DNA from: Ganoderma boninense
Lineage: Eukaryota > Basidiomycota > Agaricomycetes > Polyporales > Polyporaceae
Assembly (NCBI GenBank): GCA_002900995.3
Contig: CM035312.1
Coordinates: 1,550,001 to 1,614,000, forward strand
Direction: 5' to 3'
DNA: 64,000 nt
Numbering within the stretch: the first letter of the stretch is position 1; each line of letters starts with the position of its first letter. The position numbers and the translations under genes were made by a program. This document shows, piece after piece, positions 10,772 to 25,029 of this stretch. The notes below the pieces were generated by a model. It had not been told where the DNA came from. It saw only the letters and a list, made by a program, of their open reading frames with translations, and did no database searches.

Positions 10772-13272
10772 ATGGAGAGTGTTAGCATTCTCCAGGTGAC
10801 GGTGGCCGCTCTCGTCGGCTACGTGTCCTGGTACTTCCTCAAGCCGTATGTCGTGAGGTCCTCGCTAGACAGCATTCCCGGACCTCCCCGGCAGTCGTGG
10901 TTCACTGGTACGTCACTCTCTTCCTCGTGTCATGATGTGTGGATGGCATTGCTGATCAGCTGCACACAGGAAATCTGGGGCAATTTCTCAGCCAAGGGTG
11001 CTGGGACTTCCGTGATGAACTTGTGCGCAAGTACCCGGGCCGTGTTACCCTCCTTCACGGATTGCTTGGAGTACGTTTGCTCGTTACCCCAATCGCTGGC
11101 ACAGACTCTCACGCAGATCTGGTTTAGGCGAAATTCATCCAGGTTTGGGATGTCAAGGCTATGTACCATATCTTCATCAAGGAGCAAGATGTCTACGAAG
11201 AACCCGTCGCGTAAGTCTTTCCCCAGCCCAAAGTACCGGGCCTATATTTAATTAAAACCAATATCCAGTGGTCTCCGTTTGTTGCTTGGTCCCGGGTTGT
11301 TGGGCGTGCTCGGTGAGGCTCTCTCTACGTTGGCGGCACGCTCATGTAATTGAGCGTGGAACTTCCGGTACAGGCGAACAACACAAGCGACAGCGCAAGA
11401 TGCTAAACCCGGTGTTCTCTGTGAAGCACCTCCGCGAGATGACGCCCTTGTTCTATCAGGTCATCCACAAGGCACGCTGTCTCCGATCGTACCTTCTTTC
11501 CCCCCTCCCTATGCTCATTTTGTTCCGCTCATATAGACTCGTGACGCCATCATGACCCGTGTGCGCGCTGACGGATCGAAGGATGGCGTCGAGCTCGACA
11601 TGCTCTCATGGAGCGGCCGCACGACGCTTGAAGTCCTAGGACAGGCCGGCCTGGGCCACTCGTTTGACCCGCTCACAGAAGACCAGGCAGACGAATTCGC
11701 GACTGCGGTCAAGGAGTTCTTGTGGGTCTCTCCTGCTTCCGGACCCCCCCCCCCAGTCCTCATTTGATCCTACGCCTCGCTGACGCCGTTGGAAAACTAA
11801 CATTAATTTGAATGCAGTCCACAAATGTCACGATCGGTGCTATTCCGTGCGCTCCTGCCCTACGCGAGCAAGGTAGGGCCGGCGTCGTTCAGGCGGTGGG
11901 TCGTCGAGCGGGCGCCACTGGACTACGTCCAGCAAGTGAGGAGGATCACGGATACGATGCATGACCGCTCCGTCGAGATCTTCCACGAGAAGAAGGCGCT
12001 GCTCGAGAAGGGGGACGACGCGCTGAAGCACCAGATCGGGGAAGGCCGCGATGTCATGAGCATCCTCCGTGAGTTCGGTCCTTGGCAGCCCACATACGCG
12101 CTCCGGGACGCTGACGGGCTGCGCCCGCGCTCCTTGCAGTTCGGGCGAATATGTCTGCATCCGAGAATGACAAGCTGCCGGATGACGAGCTCATTGGGCA
12201 GGTCTCGTAAGTCGTCTTACGTTTTGCGACCAAAGACCGGCATCCTGATGGTCTTGGCAGGACGATGATCCTCGCAGGAATGGACACGACTGCGAACTCG
12301 CTTGCTCGCGCTCTGCAGCTCCTCGCGGACCACCCGGAAGTCCAAGAAAAGCTTCGCCAGGAAATTCTCCAGGCTGTTGAAGCCGAGGGCGACGGCGATA
12401 TGCTCGATTACGACAAGGCCATGGAACTTCCCTACCTCGAAGCCGTTTGCCGCGAAACTCTCCGAGTGTGAGCTAGACTCGCATGTTGTGGTACCTTATG
12501 ATGGACGAGATGGGATAACGCTGCGCATATTCCCAGGTACCCTGGTGTGACCGTTCTGTTCCGCAAGTAAGTCGCAGCATGTCATCGCCCCGGCCTTCCT
12601 CTCACGACGGCGGTTCATGTCGCAGCACGACGAAGGACATCACTCTCCCCCTTTCCGAACCTATCCGCCTCCGGGATGGGACGCTCGCGGATGCGATTCC
12701 GATCCCCAGGGGCACGAGGGTCATCCCGAACGTCGGCGCCTCGAACATCGACCCAGCCCTCTGGGGGCCCGATGCGCATGTATGGCGACCAGAGCGCTGG
12801 CTCGAGCCCCTTCCCCGCGCAGTGGAGGAGGCGCACATCCCGGGCGTGTACTCCCACCTGTGCGTTCAGACCGTAATCTTGGCTGTGCCTTCGCTCGCGC
12901 TAATGCCTGTAATGGGACCATTTAGCATGACGTTCATTGGCGGCAACAAGGCGTGCATGTGAGTCGCTTCGGGCCTTTGTATCGGGGGGTTTCACGCTCA
13001 TGTGTCTTCACAGCGGTTTCAAGTTCGCGCAAGTCGAAATGAGTAAGTTTCGATCTCATAGGCTACCCTTCTCTGGGCAGCTAAGCGGACCGTCACACTG
13101 ACGTTCCTTCACAACCACAGAGACTGTCCTCCTCGTCCTTCTCCAGCACTTCAAGTTCAAGCCCACCGGAAAGAAGATCGTCTGGAACTTCGCTGGCGTC
13201 CAGTACCCCAGCGTTGGCGAGATCGGCTCCGAACCCGGATTGCCCCTCCTCGTTTCTCCGCTCCGCCCTTGA
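10772..13272 (+). CDS. Cytochrome P450 monooxygenase (gene A)
   Basis: This is a membrane-anchored haem monooxygenase; the substrate is unknown. The start at 10772 gives an N-terminal anchor (VTVAALVGYVSWYFL) followed by the proline hinge SIPGPPRQSWFTG. About twelve short introns split the gene. Motifs in order: the region HKRQRKMLNPVFSVKHLREM (helix C, the haem-contacting W/R-type segment), I-helix AGMDTTANSLAR (A/G-G-x-D/E-T), K-helix ETLR, the PERF-type WRPERWLEP, and the haem loop FIGGNKACIGF. The haem loop has Lys where most families have Arg before the Ala-Cys. The layout resembles basidiomycete families once labelled PAH-inducible, but I will not assign a CYP number. The protein ends SPLRP at 13272, about 560 residues, with no break seen. 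A poly-C run of about 10 lies in an intron near 11745-11755. A decayed relative is at 31430-32285. Confidence 0.88.
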
Positions 13273-14059
13273 ACTTGGTCGAGATTTCTTGTAGGACACA
13301 CATGATATTGTTCGGAGCTTGAAGCCAGAGTCTCTGCCTCAGAAATTGCACATCCTATCTCACCCTCTTTTCCTTCCTACAACGCCATTTAGTTTATTCT
13401 AGGTTACTAATCGAATCTACGCTGTATTCGTGTAGAAGTCTGAGAGGAGTAAGATTGCTCCCTTGCACCAGCGCTAGTGTCCCAAGTCCTGGCTGTCGTC
13501 ACTTATAATAAATGACTTCATTGTCGGACGTTGTGATACAGTTTTCATATCTAATCATGCAACGGTGTCCGGTAACTTTCAAGCAACATTTGCATGCTGT
13601 GAGGTCTAAGGCGATCCAAAGATGTGGGGCATCGTGTAGAACTTGGATGGATCGTGTAGCCTGCAAGGCGACTACCGATCGTGGAGGCGCTCGTATGTGC
13701 TGGAGTAATGCGCAGATCTGTATCTCGATCGTCTATCAGGCCGCTTGCCGTCTCGTCGTCATCAGAATTGGAATTTATCTTGGACCGCTGGAACCCTGCG
13801 AGCAATAGAGTTAGAGCGACGATACAGCTACGATTCTTTTGCTATGCGCCTCCCTTTGAGCCAATAACTGCTGCAGCCTCATCGAGCAATTATGTCGCAA
13901 GTCGTACTAACACGTCGCGTTGGATCCCAGAACAGCAACCTGCTGACAAACGCATCAACGGCGCTGACTGACACAGTCATCTCGGCTCCTCCACGATGAT
14001 AATCGGAGCCAACCACATCGTACACCAGTCGTACACCCGCCCAACTACATACAACCTTC
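13273..14059. other. Intergenic region between P450 A and the GATase gene
   Basis: About 790 bases. An 84-codon minus-strand frame (13551-13805) has somewhat protein-like composition (SDDDETASGLIDDRD) but no domain, start context or splice partners I can support. Nothing else is seen. Confidence 0.35.
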
Positions 14060-15075
14060 ATGTCATCATCGCCCAGCCAATTCCGCATCGCTGTCCTCCT
14101 CTGCGACACGCCCATTGCTCCCGTCGTCGCCGCGCAGGGTGATTACGGAGGGATCTTCCGCACGCTTTTCCGCAAGTCCCTCGAGGCCATCCAGCTAAAG
14201 GATCCGGATCCATCGGGATCCAACATCTCATTCATCGCCGACGCGTACGATGTCCGTAATAAGCTCGAATACCCGGAGGACGTGGATATCTACGATGCCG
14301 TGCTCCTTACTGGGTCTGGTGAGTCTCCCATGGTGTGTAATCGGAGGCGGTCAACCAAGTAGATATCACAGCCGCATCGGCGTACGAGGATGTTCCATGG
14401 ATAAACAAGCTTGTCGACTATGCCAAGTTTGTCGTGGAAGAGAAGCCGAAGATCCGCGTCATCGGTGGGTGTAATTGCAGCCGTCTTCGCAGCGTGTGCT
14501 TTAACGCGATATATTGCAGGCATATGTTTTGGACATCAAATAATCGCGCGCGCGATGGGTGGCGAATGCGTGCCGAATGGGGGTAGGTGGGAGGTAGGGA
14601 CAACGCCGATGCAGTTGACAGAGACAGGGAAGAGACTGTTCGGCGTACCTGAGCTCGTGAGTCCGTCATATGCGATGATATTGACGACAATCTCTCTCCG
14701 GAGTCTCCCTAGCCTGACACCCCGCGCTTTCCGCAGAACATCCAACAAATGCACCGCGACCACGTCCCCGCAGTTCCACCCACGTTCCACCTCCTCGGCG
14801 CATCTCCAATAACACCCAATCAGGGGATGGTCAAGCTATATCCCGGCGCGGACCTGGAGTCAGTGTCTCCGGCAGACGTCCAAGTCTTCTGCGTGCAAGG
14901 ACATCCAGAGTTCGACCAGTTTATAGTGGACGAGATCGTGAAGGTGCGGTCGGCGACAGGTGCGATGAGCCAGGAGGTGGTGCAGGATGTCGCGCAGCGA
15001 CGAGAGTGGAGGAATGATGGAGTGGGCGTGATTGGGAGGACGCTCTGGGAGATCTTGCGCGCATCACGGAGCTGA
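14060..15075 (+). CDS. Class I glutamine amidotransferase-like protein
   Basis: The frame starts MSSSPSQFRIAVLLCDTPIAP and joins four exons to about 260 residues, ending ILRASRS at 15075. The GATase fold is shown by the nucleophile elbow GICFGHQIIARAMGG with catalytic Cys, and by VFCVQGHPEF carrying the His and Glu of the triad. The stretch GDYGGIFRTLF near the N terminus is typical of stand-alone fungal GATase proteins (the yeast YLR126C type) rather than of biosynthetic synthetase subunits. Such proteins may hydrolyse glutamine or a gamma-glutamyl compound in the cytosol; the physiological substrate is not evident. Intron 1 begins at about 14319 with GTGAGT. Neighbours are functionally unrelated. 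Confidence 0.85.
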
Positions 15076-15986
15076 GAAGCACCGGCACGTCGAAGACTCA
15101 GAGCGTTTGCATGCGCGAGGTGTAACTTACAAAGACTCAACATGGTGGAACACATGCACGGGCCGCCGGGTGTGCGCCGGATCAATATTCATTGACCTGG
15201 TGGCAGAATGCGATTGGTGATTGTTGTCTGATGTGCGTAGCGGGTATGGCACCCAGCTGAAAAAAAAAACAAGCTCCTGAGGAAAAGGTAGCTGGACCAG
15301 GACGGCGCGAGAAAACTTACGGGATGGACAGGAGAGGGCCGCACTAGATCTAGAAGGCTGCGGGTCTATCGAGTTTGCACAGGTGAATATCTGGGTGGCC
15401 AGCCCCGAGGTGCCCGTAAGGAGTCCAATCTAGTCCAATACACACAGATCCGACAGCTGAAACGAGATAGCTTGAAGCGTACGTAGGCTCGTGCTGCGGG
15501 GTGGTTGCCGTCGAGACGTGATAGAATTCAGGCTATCCTCTGTACTTGGGTGCATTTGGTTCGATCCAGACAGCCACAGCAGTGAAGCGATCGAGGCCGC
15601 TGGAAAACCGAGCAAGAGGGTGGTTGGAGCTGAAGGTATTTATTTGAAGGGGTGGCCGGTAGATGATGAGGGCGGCTGTTGGACCGAAGATGGATGGAGA
15701 ATAGGAGGCATGCATTTGAGCGTGCATGGATTGAATTGGGCTGGCCTCGGCGCATGCAGGTGACTAGGAGATAAGATCAGAGTGGGGAGGAGGGGGAGGA
15801 GGGAGGAAGAGGGGAGCTCGGAGAAGAGACGGCGTGGAGTCGATTCATCGAAAATATTTGGAGTGCACAAACCCCAGCCCATCGAATCCGAATCGCGCGT
15901 TGATCTCTCCCATCCGGCGCTCATTAATACCCTCCCCGCCTTCTCCAGCGCACCCAGCGCCCCCCGACTCTGAGTCTTCCCCAACC
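15076..15986. other. Intergenic region before the Sch9-type kinase
   Basis: About 910 bases without a supportable gene. It contains the kinase promoter, a purine-rich GGGGAGGAGG-type tract at about 15782-15830 and a CCCAGCC-rich leader just before the ATG. No TATA box is clear. Confidence 0.4.
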
Positions 15987-18433
<2,447 letters not shown>

Positions 18434-19440
18434 CCTCCGCAAACCCGTCACCGTTTCCCTCGGCATTCTTCATTGTTCAGTCTCTCTCCCGTCTATGTAT
18501 GCGCGCACCTGCCACACTGGATCAACCGGGTTGGTTGCGCCCTAACTCTATTGGAATGTCTGTCTTCACATTTGCCCCCCCTGGACTGGCCCGCTCAATA
18601 ACCGTCTCCATTGTGCGGCGCCTTTCGAACACCTCGTTTCCCTTCGATATTCGATGAACCCCTTACCTTTATCCTTACCCCTCCGACCCACTTCGCTTGA
18701 CTCACGCTGTTCGTGCCCTCCGTCTCCGCCAATCTTGTCGAGAATACGCTCTTGTGGATCATCTTTTGGTCACCCAATTCGCATTACAGTACACATACAC
18801 CCCATGGACGCTGCCGTGCCTCCCCTTGCCGCCTCAAAATGTATCGTTGGTCGCTCTCGTCTCTCCCGTGTGTCTACGCGCTCAGTACTCAGTACCCCCG
18901 TCCCGAATGTCCAAGCCTACATGCATCGCTGCGTCTGTCGTTGTGTCGTTACGGTTCTTTCTGTTGTTGTATTGTTGTGTACTGCGAATGTATCCCCCCC
19001 TTTCGAAGTTGCTTGTTAGATTGCGCGCGTAATGGCGAATCTATTTGTTTTTGGACTCACCTGTTGGTGCTATTCGAAGGGGTTGGCCTACGGTTTGTCC
19101 AGAACGGAAAATATTCAATGTCAGACATCCACCTCGGAGATGATGTCGGATCCTTTGGACGACGACGCATGGCTGCCCTTCTCGTCGGAATGGGAAGAAA
19201 GGGTGGATTGTCGACAGAGCGCCATAGGTGTCGAACAGGTCGCCAGGAAGGCGGAGATTCGTGATGTAGCCATGTGCTGCAGAGGTGCGATGGCACCGTT
19301 ACCAGTGCTCGGGGCTGATCTCGACTATGGCGCGCCTTTGAACGTGAATCTGAACATCGGCTCTTCGGACAAGTGGGCATGGCCTTCGGAGCATGTATGA
19401 CGAGTGTGTGGTCGGAGCTCCGTCGGTTCATCGGATACCG
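18434..19440. other. Kinase 3' flank and spacer
   Basis: This holds the 3' UTR of the kinase gene and spacer. Long overlapping open frames on both strands near 19030-19400 reflect base composition; none shows a domain of its own. Confidence 0.35.
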
Positions 19441-19540
19441 CGACGAGGGGGATGGATGAGGTGGACACGGAGTCGCGGTTGTCGGCATTACCTTGGGGGT
19501 AAACCGTTCAAGTATGGACCGATGTTTGCCGGGTTTTCGG

Positions 19541-19573
19541 GCGAGGAGCGAGGAGCGAGGAGCGAGGAGCGAG
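19541..19573. repeat. 7-bp tandem repeat (GCGAGGA x about 4.7)
   Basis: GCGAGGA is repeated head to tail without mismatch over 33 bases, at the 3' edge of the HET relic. Confidence 0.8.
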
Positions 19574-20942
19574 AGGCGGAAGGGACAACGAGCCTTGACA
19601 ACGTCGCCGTCCGTCGGATGAATCCCCTGCTCTTGTTGGATGTGCGACGCGTGTATTTTATCGGTAAGCACTCGGACGGAGAACCAGATCATCCACTTAC
19701 TCGGGCCAGAGGGATTCGGGCCGCCGACGAGGCAGCCAGATGTGGTCCACAACGCAGGGGATGCCATGGTGGTGCGCGATGAGCCATAGCTCGGAAGCTC
19801 TCGACCGGACCCTCCACCACGAACAGGACCAGCATCATCGTCAACTCTGGTCAAGAAGGAGAGGATGGCCATCTTGCGGCCATCCCACACCTACATCGCC
19901 TTGACCATCATCACACTGTCGTTGTCCCGCCCACGAACGAGTCCTGGGACCGTAGGGAGAAGCCTCTCGCTTGAAGGGTCTCAATGGGACGGTGGGGAAG
20001 GAAGAAGGTGCAACGGCCCGTGTCGGGCAGGCCTTCGGTGTAGTTTGAGTTCTGCAGGGTTGTGGATCGTGTGAATGGGGTGGGCGGTAGGGTGGCGGTC
20101 GAAAGGCAGTAAGAGATATCCGTCCCCTGGATACGGCTTGTATAGACCGCGGCATCGGCGAGGGGAACGACAACCTCCTGAAAATGGAGGGCTTGATCGG
20201 GATGGTGGGGGAGATAGACATCGGGTTGGCAGACATCAGGTTGGTAGCGGAGTAAGAGTGTGGCAAGGGCGCCATCCTCATCCCGGCACGCCAAGATGGC
20301 AGGACCCTATTCTCAGCCGGTCACTGGGCTTGAGCTGAATCGAGCGGGACGGCTGTCCGGAAGCCATACCTCATGGGGAGATATTCCGGAAGTCCAAGAG
20401 GGTCGATGCTGACCAAATTTGCCAGTTCGTTATGTGGGAGGAGGTGCACGCGCCGCAGATCGCTTTAAAAGGTCCTCATGAAGGTGGAAGAAGGTCTTTT
20501 CTCCCTCTTCGTAGTAGATAGTAATCACATGGGAAAATTCCCATCGGAGAGTAGGCATGGTCTTCAACTTGAGTTATCCGCCGTTTGGCAGCCCACGTCA
20601 TTCGACGGGCAATTTTCACCTACTTAAAGCAAGGATCGGTCAGCATGATTGGTTTCTCGAAGAAAAAGCTACCGCTCACTTGATCGAGAAGGCCCTTTTT
20701 TAACTCAATTTCTGTGACCGTTTCGACGGCAAAGAGCATGCTCTATCTAGTATTGATGATGCACCAGTTGAAAGTCAGGAAAACGACATACATGGGCAAC
20801 ACTAGACCCTGCATTATCCATCTACGAGCGAACCACTTGCTCTTCAAGAACGCGCGAGTGGGTTGAGGTGTTGTCAATGACGTCGTGCAGAGATCAGTGG
20901 CACATTGCAAACTACGCGCACTATGTGTACATCGAGTTTATG

Positions 20943-20993
20943 TTGTCGGTGCAGCAGGTGTCGGTGCAGCAGGTGTCGGTGCAGCAGGTGTCG
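20943..20993. repeat. 15-bp minisatellite inside the HET relic
   Basis: The unit GTGCAGCAGGTGTCG occurs three times exactly (20949-20993), preceded by a partial unit (20943-20948) and followed by a diverged one. On the minus strand it reads as a repeated pentapeptide (HRHLL), which replaces the expected HET core and supports loss of function. Confidence 0.8.
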
Positions 20994-21471
20994 ATGCAGA
21001 GCTAGTTGAAACCTTCCCGGCAGGGACGCAGTCATGTAGCATAGAGAATCGCATCTGAAAAACGAAGGGAAAGGATGCTGCGGGGCACGGTCGAAAGACC
21101 CTATGCCTTGAAGGGACTGATCCTCGACTGGCAGCCAGACATGGGAGAGAATCGCATACCGTACCAAGTCGTATCGAGCAGCCACATGACGCCTGCATCG
21201 CCTGAGACCAATATAAATGAGGATGTAAAAGAAATTGATCCAGAAATTGCGCATACACGCACCTTAGTTGCATATATTTGCGATTTTTCCTTGTTTTGTG
21301 CACTGGTCCTGCCGAGGAGAAGAGGAAGTAACGGGCGTCTAAGTGGACGGTGGTTGTGGCGCGGCTATCTCCTGCCAGATTGAATCTCCCTCTCCGTGGC
21401 TTGCATCCCCAATCAGGCCTCTGCAATGCTTAGTCGCTGATCACCAGGCGTCCGTGCAGACATCTCACAGC

Positions 21472-22986
21472 ATGTCGATCTTCTACGATCTTGTTGGTAA
21501 AAACGAACTCGAGGATGCTTTCACAATAGAATCACAAGGTATCCGTGTTTCTTTGCAAAAAACATACTATCCACTGTTTGATCTGAATTCTAACCTTGTA
21601 GGCTACCCGGAAGATGAGGCAGGCAGCCTTGAGACCTTTCAGTAGGCATTTCAAGCCTTTAGGCTCAAAAGGGGAGCTGATCGCTTTACCTCCGAAGATA
21701 CCGACAGTCACAAGCTCCCGAACTCTTTTTGGGTGCCTACCTGCCCATAGATTCCGGACGGAAGCTCGTCGGTTACGTCTGCTCGACGCTCTCGCCAGAC
21801 GCAACCCTGACGCACGAATCCATGTCGAAACACGTCTCGGGCTCCTCCTCAGTCTGCATCCACTCCGTGTGCGTCGCACAGGAGTACCGCCGCCAGAAGC
21901 TCGGGCTCGGGCTCCTCAAAGAATACGTCTCCCGGCTGTCCTCGAACAATGACTCGGGCCCCGCGCCTTACACACGCATCTTGCTCATCGCGCACGAGGA
22001 GCTGCGGGACTTTTACGAGAAGGCCGGCTTCGAGTGGGTCGGCCAGAGCGCGGTCGTCCACGGGGCCCGCCCGTGGTTCGAGATGCGGAAGGTCCTCTTG
22101 TCCGATCAGCCACAAACATCCAACTCTATCCCAACACTCGTATCGCAGACCCTTTCTATCTCCGGACCGGCTGAAGGTGACTTCCATCACTGCTGTTCCT
22201 GGCTGCCCTCCCTCCACGCAAGCTTTCAATGACACTGACGAAAAAAAAACCTCTCTCTTCTCCGGCACAGTGCCATCCGCGCAGACGCAGATGCAAACGC
22301 AATCCATCCCGCCAAACATCTGGGAAGCGCTGCAGCGCGAATCCTCCCGCGCTCGCCCAACAGCGCGCCTACTCGCATCGTTCCCGAACGCTGTGCAAGA
22401 CGTTATTTCCGGGGGTAATGCCGGAGGTGCGCGACAGGGCGCACCGTCCTCGAACGCGAACACAAACAAATACGATCTGCTCTGCCCGCGGGCTGGCTGC
22501 GGCAGCGTCATCCTCAAGGCAGGCGTAGCGAGCTCGGTTGAGGGCGTGAGCGTCCAGCTCGAGCCAGCGCACGGACAGGCACTCCCTGCGGCGCTGGGCG
22601 CGCTCCCCGTGCCCCCGGCAGCGGCGCAGTGGTGGCTCGTAAGGGGGAACGCGATGGTCTTTGAGAACATCGGGTTTTCGAGACCGGTGCAAGGGGCAGG
22701 TGAGTGCTTCACGGTTCAGCGATCTGGTGGTGCCGGAGCGCAGCTGACGACGGTTCGCGACTCCCCAATTATTTTCGACTGGTAATCGCCGCCTTTTTTT
22801 CGCAACTCCTCGTCGAACCACTGTGCCTTCATCTCGGGCACCGCGACGACAATAGCTCCGAGCGGGACCGGGAGACCGATGAAGTTGCTTGCGTGCGCAG
22901 AATGTGACCTCGGTCCGTTGGGCTGGTGCGAGGAGGGCGGGTCCGAGTTCTGGCTCGCCGTGAATCGGGTCGGATATCGTGCCTGA
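21472..22986 (+). CDS. GNAT acetyltransferase fused to Mss4/DSS4-like domain
   Basis: Start MSIFYDLVGKNELEDAF at 21472. Exon joins (donor GTATCC after 21538, donor GTAGGC near 21643 to acceptor CCGAAG near 21700) give YPEDEAGSLETF running into APELFLGAYLPIDSG. The N-terminal half is a GNAT N-acetyltransferase of the arylalkylamine type: LVGYVCSTL, then VAQEYRRQKLGLGLL (acetyl-CoA-binding R/Q-x-x-G-x-G/A) and FYEKAGFEWVG. After a linker (PPNIWEALQRES) comes an Mss4-like zinc domain: KYDLLCPRAGCGSVIL, WWLVRGNAMVFENIGFSRPV and, after an intron of about 160 bases, KLLACAECDLGPLGWCEEG, with two Cys pairs for zinc. Mss4/DSS4 proteins bind nucleotide-free Rab GTPases. Length is about 370 residues, ending at 22986. 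Fusion of the two activities is visible directly; a functional link is inference. Confidence 0.82.
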
Positions 22987-23517
22987 ACCGGGAGGAGAAT
23001 CTCGGACGTGCGTCCTGCAATGACAAAGGGAGATTCGTCGACGGCTGTAAACCTGGTTAGTAGCCGGGTGCAGTGCGCTCCGTGTATGCTGCCGCTGTGG
23101 TGAGGAAGCTGTGCTGTGCCTGTTTGAAGTGTAAGCTGGGGAGTTGAAATGCTAGAAACAGATGGGCTCTTTACGAAAGGGATTGACGTGGGTTCCGAGA
23201 TCGGGAGGCAGATTGCGTCGGACCGTAGATATCTGGCACAGGCGCTCCCTGGTCGAGCTCTAGTCGCATGCCGGCCAAGTTGGTGGCCGGGACCCGGGCG
23301 TGTAGGGGATGAATGGCGTTATCTAATATCTCGCTGTCAAGGTCAGCACTGACGAAGGTTCATGTGGAGTTGAAAAACGCGGACAGGGCTCGGGCGAAAC
23401 CAATGCGGATGGATATTAGGATTGACAAATGCTGTACATGCCCGAATCTGAGTCCATAAGGAGGAAGCAAAGAAGCACGCATAGGGTATACGTGAATGGC
23501 CGGTCAGAGCGATGGTG
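22987..23517. other. Convergent spacer, GNAT-Mss4 / SNARE genes
   Basis: About 530 bases holding the two 3' UTRs. No domain-bearing frame is seen. Confidence 0.4.
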
Positions 23518-24375
23518 TCAGGTCTTGAACACGATGATGAGTATAAGCAGCACGAGGATGAGCAACCCAATCATTACGGTCGAGCCTGGCGGGAGCCGCG
23601 TCAGCCTCCTCCGTAAGCGCAGCGACCCAAGTGAGGGCGACAGATTCACGCACCGTTCTCTTTGGCGCCCTTTGCGACGCGGTCGAGCCTCCGCCTCGCA
23701 CCCATTAGCCGACTATCTGTCCTATCCAAGTCGTGATCCAACCCTTCCAACAGCCCAGTGTGAACATCCAGTTCGTCATTGATCTGCAACGAGAGGTCTC
23801 GTTGTCGCGTGATGGACCGGGAGAGCTCGTCTAGGTGGACATCCTGATGGTCCATAAGCATTTGTTGCTGTTGGAGCACCTCATCGTGCGAATATCCAGC
23901 CTCCGGATCGTCTGTATATGGGGCATAACGTGGCTCGGTGGCGGGTGCGGGTGGAGGAGAAGGAGCGGACGCGGAGTCCGGTATTGACGAGGAGGATGAG
24001 GCTGGGCTCATGGGGGTGGATTCTGGCTCTTCGCACCTGTGGTTGGAAGGGTTGGCCGCTCGCATAAACACAAGCTGCACGTGTGGCACACGAGGGCACG
24101 TACCGTTGGGCACCCATGGCGTCCGGATCGCCGCCGAGCATCCCCCTCATACGCTCATGTTGTGTCCGCAGAAGCTTTGTCGCTTCCGACTGACCCTCCT
24201 TCTCCTCAAGGTCTAGGATCCCGGCGCGCAACTGCTGGAGGTTCTTGACGATCTGAGGTGTGTGAAGCGATGTCGAGTTCGAGGGAAGGCTCTGCAGGCG
24301 TTGGCGCTCAAGGAGCAGTGAAAGTGTCTGAGTAGAGAGTGAAGTGAGTCGTGATAATGAGGCAGCCATGGACAT
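23518..24375 (-). CDS. Qc-SNARE, syntaxin-8/Syn8-like
   Basis: A tail-anchored t-SNARE of the endosomal/vacuolar fusion machinery. The minus-strand frame opens MSMAASLSRLTSLSTQTL (ATG at 24375; the second ATG at 24369 is equally possible). The N-terminal helices carry LLERQRLQSLPSNS and NLQQLRAGILDLEEKEG. A Ser/Pro-rich linker follows, then the SNARE motif from MDHQDVHLDELSRSI through LQINDELDVHTGLLEGLDH, with the central-layer Gln in LSLQINDEL. The C-terminal anchor, brought in by the last intron, is TVMIGLLILVLLILIIVFKT, ending at 23518. Length is about 240 residues with three short introns. The Qc class is judged from overall similarity to Syn8/STX8; the exact compartment is inferred. Confidence 0.87.
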
Positions 24376-25029
24376 TCAATGCCACACAGTAGGGAAAGGG
24401 CCGATATGTCGTCTGAGGTCGTTGCTAGTCGTTGAGGAAAGCGATGATGTTCGGGGACGGTGCACCTGCGGAGCGCGCCGCCACGGCGCTGACAACGGTG
24501 ACTCGTGAGACTTTTTTGACCGCAATCAAACAAGTGCTGCTTCTACATTCGGAAGGCGCTGTAGAACGACTCCCGCCCTTCGTTGTCTCGCTCCATGCCA
24601 TTCACAGGCAACGCAAAAATATAACCACCTCGAGAATAGGTTGCCGTCATAGTATTAAGACTTTGCGTGCTGTGCGAACAATGGACTGGGAAGCCATCAA
24701 GAAGAGTCGCGGCATCTATAGCTAATGGTACAAAGCAAGTACAGAGCGGTTATCCAAGAAATCAGTACAGGGAGTGATACAAGGGTTATGAGGACCGAGT
24801 GCAGATGACCTGGAGGCGAGAGGGGAGTGATGGAGGCTGGTAAGGATGGTGAGACTGAGAGGAGGAGAGGACTGGAAGCAACTAATACATAACGGAGGAC
24901 GACGCACAGCAGTAGCAATTTAAGGAACATAACGGTGCGCCGCTAAGGGCGTATGTACAAGAAAACTCTATGATGGTCGCAGGGACGAGAGAACACAAAG
25001 AGACCAATATGTGATCGCTTAGACTCAGT
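24376..25029. other. Spacer between SNARE promoter and TF gene 3' end
   Basis: About 650 bases; the SNARE promoter lies at its left end. Minus-strand hydrophobic frames at 24697-24930 are low in complexity and unsupported. Confidence 0.35.

Larger units (their letters stand above)
19440..21254 (-). pseudogene. Degraded HET-domain (heterokaryon-incompatibility-like) gene
   Basis: Pieces of one HET-type protein are readable in order on the minus strand but in changing frames. RYAILSHVW (near 21150) is the HET opening motif. KWFARRWIMQGLVLP (near 20820) matches the S-x-W-F-x-R-G-W-T-L-Q-E-L block, with the consensus GWTLQEL degraded. RRMTWAAKRRITQVEDHAYS (near 20560-20615) is the block preceding the GIF/YGEG motif, followed by a frameshift and EEGEKTFFHLHEDLLKR. 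A C-terminal beta-rich part (from about 20290 down to 19450) has further shifts. Stops separate the blocks, and a 15-bp minisatellite sits where the domain core should be. HET proteins trigger nonself recognition in fungi; this copy looks inactive. The 5' limit and the 3' end are uncertain. Sequencing errors could explain one shift but not all. Confidence 0.6.

Noticed and set aside
10772..15075. P450 A and the GATase gene as part of a secondary-metabolite cluster
   Set aside because: No synthase, transporter or regulator is adjacent, and the kinase and F-box neighbours are generic.
15558..15567. GGTTCGATCC, identical to a tRNA B-box consensus
   Set aside because: No A-box at the proper distance and no cloverleaf can be formed from the flanks.
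19057..19890. 277-codon minus-strand open frame as a gene of its own
   Set aside because: Its first part continues the degraded HET protein; the rest is low-complexity Pro/Ser/Arg sequence.
21849..22712. 287-codon minus-strand open frame
   Set aside because: It lies opposite the GNAT-Mss4 gene and shows no domain.
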